Origin: a bacterium
Lineage (GTDB): Bacteria; Hydrogenedentota; Hydrogenedentia; Hydrogenedentiales; SLHB01
NCBI GenBank assembly: GCA_024231375.1
Contig: JAAEQP010000292.1
Location: 1-5,512, forward strand
Reading direction: 5' to 3'
DNA length: 5,512 bases
Every line of letters begins with the position of its first letter. Within the stretch, counting starts at the first letter, position 1. The notes under the pieces are model-generated. The model did no database searches. It saw nothing but the letters and a program-made list of their open reading frames with translations, and was not told where the DNA came from. This document shows, piece by piece, positions 1 to 5,512 of the stretch. A program made the position numbers and the translations under genes.

Positions 1-24
1 CAACTGGTGGACGCCTTGCTGTAA
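1..24 (+). CDS. 3' end of an upstream gene (partial)
   Basis: The first 24 bases read in frame 1 as Q-L-V-D-A-L-L followed by a TAA stop. Only seven residues are visible, so no function can be assigned. The call rests mainly on context: a strong intrinsic terminator begins 26 bases after this stop, which is where the end of a plus-strand transcription unit is expected. The short run is also compatible with the amphipathic C-terminal helix of a soluble protein, but that is only a possibility. Confidence 0.5.
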   Translation, partial: QLVDALL

Positions 25-50
25 CAGATTTCCTCCTCCCCCCAACGTCG

Positions 51-93
51 CCGCGGCGGGATTCCCCCCCATCCCGCCGCGGCTCTCCTTTTT
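51..93 (+). terminator. Rho-independent terminator of the upstream gene
   Basis: A perfect 11-bp inverted repeat (51-61, CCGCGGCGGGA, pairs with 72-82) encloses a 10-base loop rich in C. It is followed at once by CTCTCC and five T (83-93). A very GC-rich stem plus a T tract on the plus strand is the classic intrinsic terminator. It lies 26 bases after the TAA of the upstream gene and separates that gene from the transporter genes. The minus strand has no matching T tract beyond the stem, so termination should be one-directional. Confidence 0.85.
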
Positions 94-238
94 GTGCAGA
101 ACTTGATCGAAATGCCCGTCTTTGGGCATATACAGTCACGGGCGGGGTCCAACGGGGGGCGTCCGCCTGCACCCAGAACGTCTGGTACCGAGTTGTGGCG
201 CGCCCGAAGTGCCGGCTGGTGGATGAGTTCTGCACGCG

Positions 239-250
239 CGCCACGTGGCG
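239..250. promoter_or_regulatory. 12-bp perfect palindrome, possible operator
   Basis: CGCCACGTGGCG is a perfect inverted repeat with no spacer, lying about 90 bases before the GTG start of the accessory gene. An overlapping-scale second palindrome, TCGTACGA, follows at 252-259. Perfect short palindromes upstream of an operon are typical of binding sites for dimeric regulators, but in GC-rich DNA a 12-bp palindrome can arise by chance and no regulator gene is in view. The operator role is inference only. Confidence 0.25.
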
Positions 251-286
251 GTCGTACGAGACAGTGCGGGTTCACTAAGGGACTGG

Positions 287-315
287 TTGATTCGCCTCGC
301 CGTTCGAGGTAGCAT
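287..315 (+). promoter_or_regulatory. Weak sigma70-like promoter with internal inverted repeat
   Basis: TTGATT (287-292) and TAGCAT (310-315) each match four of six bases of the standard -35 and -10 boxes and are separated by exactly 17 bases. An inverted repeat, CCTCG (295-299) and CGAGG (305-309) with a five-base loop, sits in the spacer, a possible operator position. Against it: a start about seven bases after the -10 would fall at about 322, on the edge of the ribosome binding site, leaving almost no leader. The true promoter may lie elsewhere in 94-300. Confidence 0.3.
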
Positions 316-320
316 GGTGA

Positions 321-328
321 GGGGAGGG
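321..328 (+). promoter_or_regulatory. Ribosome binding site deciding the GTG start at 337
   Basis: GGGGAGGG, a purine-rich near match to the anti-Shine-Dalgarno complement, ends eight bases before the GTG at 337. The reading frame has a TAG stop at 310-312 and no other standard start between that stop and 337, so this GTG is the first available start in the frame. Confidence 0.6.
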
Positions 329-336
329 ACTCCATC

Positions 337-2184
337 GTGTCGCTTTGCGTATTGGTATTCGCGCAACTCGTGTCCGCCGCGGGGCTTCTGCAGCCGGATG
401 TGAATATCACGGTCATGCCCGGCGCGGGGGATTACGTGCAGGGCGACACCCAGACCCCCGTCTTCGTCATTCTCGAAAACAACGACGTAGACCGCAAAGG
501 CCGCGTCGAAGCGTCTCTTTCGGGTATCGGGACCGGCGCCCAGGCGGTGGCGTCGCGCGAACTCGATCTGCCTCCCGATTCGCGCAAAGGCGTGTTTCTG
601 TACCTCCCCATCCCGCAGCAACCGACGGGACTGATCCGCGTCCGGTACAGGAACGAAGGGGGTGGGGCGGTTGCCACAGTCGAGCAGCGGCTGAAATCCG
701 TCACCGCCAACACCCGGATCGTCTGCGGTATCAGCGGTCTGCCGCCCAAGCTGCCGCCCGAACAGAGCCCCTCCGGCGCTACCCTGTATCAACGTCTTTA
801 TCTCCAGCTCGACCAGATCCCCGACCGGCATCAGGGACTTGAGATGTTCGACGCCATCATCATGTCGCCGACGCCACGCACCCCCTTGCCCGCAAGCCGG
901 GCCACTGCCTTGCGGGATTGGGTGCTCCGGGGCGGTTCGCTGGTCGTGGACGCGTCCGAACGGTCCGACGTCTTTCTACAAGGGCTGTTCCCCAAAATGC
1001 TTCCCTTCGTACCCCAGGGCACCGAGGAAGCGACGCTGTCGCTCTTCGGCAAGTCCACGCCCTTTGCGCGGGGCACGGTCCAGCGCGGCGAGGTGTTGCT
1101 CGAATCCGACGATCATCCCCTTGTGGTGCGGACACCCATGGGCTTGGGATCGGTGACCTGTTTCGCCATCGCGCCCAACGCGCCTGTGTTCACCACCTGG
1201 GACGGGGGCCCGGCCATCTGGCGCGAAGTGCTGGACAGCATATTCACCGATGACCCGCGCAGACGCACGCTTGACGCCGTACAAAAACGCAAGGAGGCCC
1301 TGCGCAGTCTGGTTCAGGAACCTCAACGGGTTGGCCTGCGACTTGGCTTGGTGCTCCTGCTGACGGCCATCTACGCCTTGGCCGTGGGTCCGGGCGACTA
1401 CCTGCTCGTGAAATGGCTGAAACGCCCCAAGCTCACCTGGATCACCTTCCCCACCATGGTGGCCGTGTTCACCATCGCGTCGTACGCGGGCGCCAAAGCT
1501 TGGGTCGGCGGCGAGATGGCCTCGGCCTGCGCACGCCGGCTCCTCATCCTGCCGCAAGAACACGTGGCGCTTCAGTACGACGTGGTCAGCCTCTTCGCGC
1601 CGGGCGGCCGCGACTACCACCTCCGCCACGAAGACGGTGCCATCCCGTACAACATCCGCAGCATGGCCTTCGACGACGCCGCGCTTCGGTTGAATCAGGA
1701 CGACGACAGCCTGATCCAGCGCATTCCCATTTGGCAATCGCGCGTGTTCGGATGCGACGTGACCCGCACGGAGTACCCCGACATCGACGTGGTCCTGTCA
1801 CGAAAGGACGGCGCGTTAGTGGCAACCATCACCAACAACTCGGATATGAAGCTGACCAGAGGAGCCGTCCACTACGGTTTGGAGAGTTGGCGTCTTGGCA
1901 ACGGTACGCTGGGGCCCGGCGCAACGAAATCGGTGACTCTGACCGGGAAAAGCACGGGCGACCTTCTTGCGTGGGCCGCGCTGACCCAGATCGGCGGCAA
2001 GGAAAATGACGCATGGCCGCACGGACGGCAGTTCGATGTGCGCCGTGCGCTGGGGCGCGGGGGAGTCTTCGTCCGGTTCGATTCGGCGACGCGAACGCAG
2101 AACCCACTGATCGTAGACGACGCGCCCCGATCCGAGACCGGAAGCCAGTTCGTGCAGATCCTGACCTACGAGGAAGCAAGCTGA
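337..2184 (+). CDS. Membrane-anchored ABC-2 transporter accessory protein with large extracytoplasmic domains
   Basis: Seen: 615 residues from a GTG start. The N-terminus is hydrophobic (residues 3-18) with a V-S-A/A site near 14, like a short signal peptide. Residues about 20-120 look like a beta-sandwich domain. Residues about 125-300 contain FDAIIMSPTP (171-180) and LRDWVLRGGSLVV (192-204), a pattern typical of glutamine-amidotransferase-like domains in GldG-type transporter subunits, without an evident catalytic triad. Two membrane helices (about 333-350 and 369-389) flank a short basic loop with GPGDY (351-355), VKWLKRPK and LTWITFP (366-372). A C-terminal part (390-615) ends in another beta-rich region (about 480-540). 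Inferred topology: both large parts outside, the basic loop in the cytoplasm. Proteins of this kind occur beside ABC-2 transporter genes in planctomycete-like bacteria, and here the stop overlaps the ATPase start by one base, implying translational coupling. The exact role (substrate handling or assembly) is unknown. No n-region charge precedes the hydrophobic stretch, so the start is slightly doubtful. Confidence 0.8.
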   Translation: MSLCVLVFAQLVSAAGLLQPDVNITVMPGAGDYVQGDTQTPVFVILENNDVDRKGRVEASLSGIGTGAQAVASRELDLPPDSRKGVFLYLPIPQQPTGLIRVRYRNEGGGAVATVEQRLKSVTANTRIVCGISGLPPKLPPEQSPSGATLYQRLYLQLDQIPDRHQGLEMFDAIIMSPTPRTPLPASRATALRDWVLRGGSLVVDASERSDVFLQGLFPKMLPFVPQGTEEATLSLFGKSTPFARGTVQRGEVLLESDDHPLVVRTPMGLGSVTCFAIAPNAPVFTTWDGGPAIWREVLDSIFTDDPRRRTLDAVQKRKEALRSLVQEPQRVGLRLGLVLLLTAIYALAVGPGDYLLVKWLKRPKLTWITFPTMVAVFTIASYAGAKAWVGGEMASACARRLLILPQEHVALQYDVVSLFAPGGRDYHLRHEDGAIPYNIRSMAFDDAALRLNQDDDSLIQRIPIWQSRVFGCDVTRTEYPDIDVVLSRKDGALVATITNNSDMKLTRGAVHYGLESWRLGNGTLGPGATKSVTLTGKSTGDLLAWAALTQIGGKENDAWPHGRQFDVRRALGRGGVFVRFDSATRTQNPLIVDDAPRSETGSQFVQILTYEEAS

Positions 2185-3167
2185 TGAAGGCCATCGAAAT
2201 CCAGGCGCTCCACAAACGGTTCGGCCAAACCCACGCGCTCCAAGGCCTGTCCATGGAGGTCGAGGAAGGCGATGTGTACGGGTTCCTCGGTCCCAACGGC
2301 GCAGGCAAGACCACCACCATGCGCATCCTGGCAACGCTTCTGCGGCCGGATACCGGTCAGGCCCGCGTCATGGGCCACAACGTGGTCGAAGAAGCCACCA
2401 AGGTCCGTCCCGTCATTGGCTACATGCCGGATAGCAGCGGCGCGTACCGCGACATGCTGGTCCACGAATACCTGGAGTTCTTTGCGGCCGCGTATCGCAT
2501 CCCTGCGTCGCGTCGGCCTCAGGTGGTGAACGACTGCATCTCTCTGGTCGGGTTGCGGGACAAACGCGACGAACTGATCGAAGGCCTGTCCCGCGGCATG
2601 CGGCAGCGCCTTGGCTTGGCCCGTTGCCTCATCCACGATCCCAAGATTCTCATCCTCGACGAACCCGCGTCGGGCCTCGACCCCCGTGCGCGTATCGAAG
2701 TGCTCGAAGTGTTGCGCACCCTCGGCGATATGGGCAAGACCGTGCTGATTTCCTCCCACATTCTCTCGGAATTGCGCTACCTCTGCAACAAGATCTGCAT
2801 CATCGACCACGGAAAGGTCATCTACTCCGGCACCATCGCGGAGGCCCTTGAAAAGGCTCGTGCCGCTCACCGCCTCGAGATCCGGCTGATCGACCGGCAG
2901 GAAGAAGCCGTCGAACTCCTCGACAAGCTGGACGAGGTGCGGGAAACCAGCATCGACGACGGCATCGTGGTCGCCGAGCTGGTCGAGGGCGTGGCCGACT
3001 TCAGTTGCGTCGCGTCCAGTCTTGTCCATGCCGGGTTTGGTGTCCTCACCATCAAGGAAGAGGAGATCATGCTCGAAGACGCATTCATCCGACTCACGGA
3101 CAACGGGGAAATCGTGCCCCGGGTGCCCGTGGAGGCGGCGGCGGATTCCGCTGGAACGACCGTCTGA
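2184..3167 (+). CDS. ABC transporter ATP-binding protein (ABC-2 exporter type)
   Basis: This 327-residue cytoplasmic ATPase would power the permease encoded downstream. Visible motifs in order: A-loop aromatic F13; Walker A GPNGAGKTT (36-44, Lys42); a Q-loop region IGYMPDSSGAY in which Asp83 stands where most ABC ATPases have Gln; signature LSRGMRQ (135-141); Walker B ILILDE (155-160, Glu160 catalytic); D-loop SGLD (163-166); H-loop His192. After the core, about 229-307 is a C-terminal domain of the DUF4162 sort ending in LEDAFIRLT (297-305), followed by a variable tail. This is the usual build of DrrA/CcmA/GldA-like exporters. The ATG at 2184 is chosen because it gives the standard N-terminus, overlaps the preceding stop as TGATG, and has AGGAAG at 2171-2176. 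The same frame stays open upstream to 2013, but that would run 172 bases into the accessory gene and add sequence unlike an ABC protein. The substrate cannot be inferred. Confidence 0.95.
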   Translation: MKAIEIQALHKRFGQTHALQGLSMEVEEGDVYGFLGPNGAGKTTTMRILATLLRPDTGQARVMGHNVVEEATKVRPVIGYMPDSSGAYRDMLVHEYLEFFAAAYRIPASRRPQVVNDCISLVGLRDKRDELIEGLSRGMRQRLGLARCLIHDPKILILDEPASGLDPRARIEVLEVLRTLGDMGKTVLISSHILSELRYLCNKICIIDHGKVIYSGTIAEALEKARAAHRLEIRLIDRQEEAVELLDKLDEVRETSIDDGIVVAELVEGVADFSCVASSLVHAGFGVLTIKEEEIMLEDAFIRLTDNGEIVPRVPVEAAADSAGTTV

Positions 3168-3238
3168 GCAATCGTCTGTAGACTTCGCCACGCTGAGCGG
3201 ATTCATGTCATCGTGCGGATTTCCGGAGACCCAGAACC

Positions 3239-4822
3239 GTGCTTCATCGCCTATCGCTCACAGGCCGGGAACTGTCCCGAAGCGGCCGCAGCCCCAAGAC
3301 CTACGGACTGCGCCTGCTCGTGGCCATCCTCGCCCTGACCATAGGCGCATTCGCCGCGTTTCTGGTCTTCATCGACACCTTGGAACCCGAACTACTGGCC
3401 GCCGCCCTCGGCGAGTTCATGACCGTGGCCTGCCTCGTGTTTCAGTTCACAGTGGTCGCGGCTGTGGCGCCCTTCCTCACCGTCGGCTTGATCGCCGAAG
3501 AACGCGAAGGCGACACCCTGTCCCTGCTGATGATGGCCGACATGCGCTGTGTCGATATCTACATGGCCAAGTTCGTCTCGGCCTTTCTTCAGGTGGAAAT
3601 GCTCTTGTTCAGCACCCTGCCCATCCTGGCCGCCGCCGCGTTTTTCGGCGGCGTATCGGTGCCCATCGTCACGACCCAGGTCGTCATGCTCAGCGTGACA
3701 GCCGCTTTCGTCTGCGCGTTGGGGCTTCTCTGTTCCGCACTCGTGAAGAGCGCCCGCCAAGCCCTGTTCCTCTTCATCGTCCTGGGTACGGTCTGGCTCG
3801 GCGCCACCTTGGCCATTGACGCCCGTCTCGTCTACAAGCTGTACCCCTATCGGGTGGACCCGTTCTTCGGGATCGTCGAGGTTCACACGTTCACGACGAT
3901 GCGATTCCTGGCCCTGTATCTCGGGACTTACGCCGGCGCGTGCCTCCTCGTCTCCGCAGCTGTCGTCATGCTGCTGCCGCGCCTCATCTATGGACGTCGC
4001 AAGGCCCCCCGGTTCCGCACCGCCGCCCGCTACCCGTGGGGCAAAGGCTTCCTGCGTATGAACCAGATGGCGCAACTTTTCGCGGGCAACGCCGGCGGCG
4101 CCGACTTCAACGCCCTGTCCCGGTTTACACGGTTCTTCGTGGTCGGCGTCTTCATTGCGGCCGGCGCCGTCTCCTTCTTCGGCTGGATCTTCGTGACCCT
4201 CGCCCTCGCACTGCACGTGTCCACGTCCATGTTCTCCGCCCAGCGGAGAGGGCTGCTGCCCGACATGCTCGTCACGCCCGTCCCGGAAGCCAAACTCGCC
4301 CGTGCCATCTTCCACGCCAATATCACGCGCACTCTTCTGTTCGCCCCGGGAATCGCGGCCGCCGAGTTCTCGGTATTCTTCCTCGTGGCCGTGTCTACCC
4401 ATTCCATGATGGTTGCCGGCCCCTCGGGGGGGACGATGGCGTATCTGGCGATCCCCGTCCTGCTCGTGCTCGCTCCCGCTCGCTACATTTCACTGGTGGC
4501 CCTCACCTGCGCCTTTGCGACTGAACGCCGGCATCCGCTGTGGCAAGGGTTGCGCGGCATGTTGTCCGCCTCCGGCCTGGCCGCCGCGACCTATGGCCTC
4601 TTCTACGCGTGGATCTTCCTGGAACTGCCCTGGCCCGAGAGCGAGGCAGGGGGACTGCTCTTCGGGTCCTGTTTCGTGTTCTTTGCCGCGGCGATCTGCG
4701 TCGCGGCCGCCTGGTGGGGCTACCGGCGATTTGCCCAAGCCCTCTGGGGCCGACTGCCCGTGCGCCGGTCCCTGCCCTTCAATCCCCGCAGCACACCCCC
4801 CGAGCCCGCTTCCGCCACATAA
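3239..4822 (+). CDS. ABC-2 type permease with two fused membrane cores
   Basis: Inner-membrane permease of 527 residues and probable partner of the ATPase upstream. By eye there are about 11 hydrophobic segments: near 23-45, 60-86, 112-138, 142-168, 173-193 and 222-248 in the first half, and 298-328, 363-388, 397-425, 443-462 and 470-495 in the second. The cytoplasmic N-terminus carries TGRELSRSGRSPKTY, the familiar 'RE..R..RSP..Y' opening of ABC-2 permeases. After the second helix comes IAEEREGDTLSLLMMADM (85-102), the E-R-G-T-L-LLL cytoplasmic coupling motif. A related motif, AQRRGLLPDMLVTPVP (334-349), recurs in the second half, so the chain appears to hold two ABC-2 cores. The C-terminus is Pro/Ser rich. 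The GTG at 3239 is the first start after an in-frame TGA (3194-3196) and has CGGAG at 3224-3228. The gap from the ATPase stop is 71 bases with no terminator, consistent with one operon. Confidence 0.9.
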   Translation: MLHRLSLTGRELSRSGRSPKTYGLRLLVAILALTIGAFAAFLVFIDTLEPELLAAALGEFMTVACLVFQFTVVAAVAPFLTVGLIAEEREGDTLSLLMMADMRCVDIYMAKFVSAFLQVEMLLFSTLPILAAAAFFGGVSVPIVTTQVVMLSVTAAFVCALGLLCSALVKSARQALFLFIVLGTVWLGATLAIDARLVYKLYPYRVDPFFGIVEVHTFTTMRFLALYLGTYAGACLLVSAAVVMLLPRLIYGRRKAPRFRTAARYPWGKGFLRMNQMAQLFAGNAGGADFNALSRFTRFFVVGVFIAAGAVSFFGWIFVTLALALHVSTSMFSAQRRGLLPDMLVTPVPEAKLARAIFHANITRTLLFAPGIAAAEFSVFFLVAVSTHSMMVAGPSGGTMAYLAIPVLLVLAPARYISLVALTCAFATERRHPLWQGLRGMLSASGLAAATYGLFYAWIFLELPWPESEAGGLLFGSCFVFFAAAICVAAAWWGYRRFAQALWGRLPVRRSLPFNPRSTPPEPASAT

Positions 4823-4903
4823 GGCCCCGCACCCTTCCTGCTTGCATTCTGACGCCCCAATAGGGCAGATAATGGACGCACGCGATCCACTGACCAACCT
4901 GAC

Positions 4904-4908
4904 AGGAG
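4904..4908 (+). promoter_or_regulatory. Ribosome binding site of the comB-like gene
   Basis: AGGAG lies five bases before the ATG at 4914. It is the best Shine-Dalgarno match in the window and fixes the start of the downstream gene. The 91-base gap before that gene (4823-4913) holds no clear hairpin with a T tract and only a weak GATAAT (4868-4873) without a well-spaced -35, so both co-transcription with the permease and a separate promoter remain possible. Confidence 0.75.
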
Positions 4909-4913
4909 ACCCT

Positions 4914-5512
4914 ATGGCCCAACCAACATGGCACCTCATCGAAGGAGACGCGGGCTGCGCCTACGCGGTCGAACACGACTGCGTGGCGGTCGTCGTCGAC
5001 GCCTTGCGCGCCAGCGCCACGGCCGCCATGCTGCTCGACGCGGGAGCCACCGAACTGCTGGTCGTGCGCGAGATCGACGACGCCTTGGCGGCGCGCGCGA
5101 CGTTTCCCGACGCCCTTCTGTTCGGCGAACGCGGCGGCCTTCCACCCGACGAGTTCGACTACGGGAACAGTCCCGGCGACGCGTCCGCCGCTCAGGGACA
5201 TCGGGTGGTGTTTACCACCACCACGGGCGCGGGACGCCTCGTGGCCTGTTGGGGCGCCGCCGCGGCGCTGATGGGGACCACCGTGAACGCCCACGCTGTT
5301 GTACGCGCGGCCCGCACTTCCGGCCGCGACGTCGTGGTGATTCCTGCGGGACTCATGCACGACCCCTCCTTCGACGCCCAAGAAGACTGGGTTGCCGCGG
5401 CTGCCATCGCTTCGCTGGCGCACGCGCCCATCGGCGAAGGGGCGGCCGAATTCGATCTCTGGCGCGAACGCATCGCGGACGAGGGGCTGGACCATCTGTT
5501 CGAGACCGCGCC
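4914..5512 (+). CDS. comB: ComB-family protein, putative 2-phosphosulfolactate phosphatase (partial, 3' end missing)
   Basis: The frame from ATG 4914 stays open to the window end, giving 199 residues of a family usually near 240, so perhaps 40 residues are missing. Family marks visible: VVVDALRAS (26-34), matching the VVIDVLRAT block; FGERGG (70-75); FDYGNSP (81-87); a Thr-rich loop FTTTTGAG (100-107) in place of the usual TTTNGT; VNAHAV (124-129); and QEDW (156-159), matching the usual EDD/EDV block. ComB hydrolyses 2-phosphosulfolactate to sulfolactate and phosphate, a step in coenzyme M biosynthesis in methanogens. It needs Mg2+ and acts in the cytoplasm. Homologues are common in bacteria that make no coenzyme M, where the role is less certain. 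Here the loop Asn, and the Cys residues usual after the VVVI strand and after the ED motif, are replaced. Family membership is therefore firmer than the exact reaction. No functional link to the transporter is visible. Confidence 0.85.
   Translation, partial: MAQPTWHLIEGDAGCAYAVEHDCVAVVVDALRASATAAMLLDAGATELLVVREIDDALAARATFPDALLFGERGGLPPDEFDYGNSPGDASAAQGHRVVFTTTTGAGRLVACWGAAAALMGTTVNAHAVVRAARTSGRDVVVIPAGLMHDPSFDAQEDWVAAAAIASLAHAPIGEGAAEFDLWRERIADEGLDHLFETA

Larger units (their letters stand above)
94..336. other. Non-coding gap ahead of the transporter genes
   Basis: No convincing gene lies here. The one forward reading frame that spans it (GTG at 94 to 312) gives a low-complexity Arg/Gly/Pro/Ser-rich product with no recognisable domain and no credible ribosome binding site. 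The stretch holds a small hairpin (112-129, stem ATGCCC/GGGCAT, six-base loop), a 12-bp palindrome (239-250) and a promoter-like pair (287-315). Compared with the other gaps here (71 and 91 bases) it is long, so it is the natural place for the promoter and control sites of the three-gene unit. No tRNA or recognisable riboswitch was seen. Confidence 0.5.

Noticed and set aside
261..285. GGGTTCACTAAGG resembling a tRNA T-loop
   Set aside because: The five-base stems around the loop do not pair, and no acceptor, D or anticodon arms could be fitted upstream.
94..312. Forward reading frame of 72 residues in the gap after the terminator
   Set aside because: It begins right at the terminator T tract with GTG, has no ribosome binding site and encodes Arg/Gly/Ser-rich sequence typical of unselected GC-rich DNA.
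2166..3206. Long minus-strand open frame (346 codons) opposite the ATPase gene
   Set aside because: It mirrors the ATPase gene, whose motifs are complete. The antisense product is His/Asp/Val-rich without domains, as expected from codon bias on the opposite strand.
3626..3652. Inverted repeat CGCCG...CGGCG around a run of T inside the permease gene
   Set aside because: The T run lies in the loop, not after the stem, and the sequence encodes a conserved-looking Ala/Phe/Gly membrane stretch, so it is not a terminator.
3392..4402. Long minus-strand open frame opposite the permease gene
   Set aside because: The product is a highly charged Glu/Gly/His-rich sequence complementary to hydrophobic codons, the usual antisense shadow of a membrane protein gene.
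4854..4866. GCCC/GGGC hairpin after the permease gene
   Set aside because: A four-base stem with no T tract is too small to act as a terminator.
4842..4873. Possible promoter TTGCAT / GATAAT ahead of the comB-like gene
   Set aside because: The spacer is 20 bases and the -35 matches only three of six bases, too weak to list as a feature.
5204..5223. GGTGGT...ACCACC inverted repeat
   Set aside because: It falls inside the comB-like coding region, where it encodes the Val-Val-Phe-Thr-Thr-Thr stretch of the conserved Thr-rich loop, so codon content explains it.

Overview
The window is visibly GC-rich (roughly 60-65% by eye) and bacterial. Every gene reads left to right, and two of the four starts inside the window are GTG. 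No RNA gene, CRISPR array, insertion sequence or phage gene was found. The protein families point to a planctomycete-like or other candidate-phylum bacterium (PVC group or Hydrogenedentota-like). Examples are the large membrane protein with a GPGDY/LTWITFP hairpin and the long ABC-2 permease with a TLSLLMMADM motif. This taxonomic guess is inference from remembered family features, not a database result.

Layout: positions 1-24 hold the last seven codons and stop of an upstream gene, followed by a strong intrinsic terminator (51-93). A non-coding gap of about 310 bases runs to 336. It holds the terminator, a small hairpin, a 12-bp perfect palindrome and a weak promoter-like pair just ahead of the next gene. 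Positions 337-4822 form a three-gene unit. First is a 615-residue membrane-anchored accessory protein with large extracytoplasmic domains. Second, overlapping it by one base (TGATG), is a 327-residue ABC transporter ATPase. Third, 71 bases on, is a 527-residue ABC-2 permease. After a 91-base gap, a gene for a ComB-family protein (putative 2-phosphosulfolactate phosphatase) starts at 4914 and runs off the right end.

The three middle genes probably make one ABC-2 type export machine. The ATPase would energise the permease, and the accessory protein would sit outside the membrane, anchored by a two-helix hairpin. The layout recalls the GldA/GldF/GldG type of transporter with an auxiliary subunit, but the accessory protein is built differently from GldG and the substrate cannot be read from the sequence. 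The ComB-like gene is probably functionally unrelated. No clear terminator separates it from the permease gene, so read-through is possible.

No wholly new system is evident. The most notable points are the accessory protein's architecture, the double ABC-2 core in one permease chain, the Asp in the Q-loop position of the ATPase, and the altered conserved positions in the ComB homologue.
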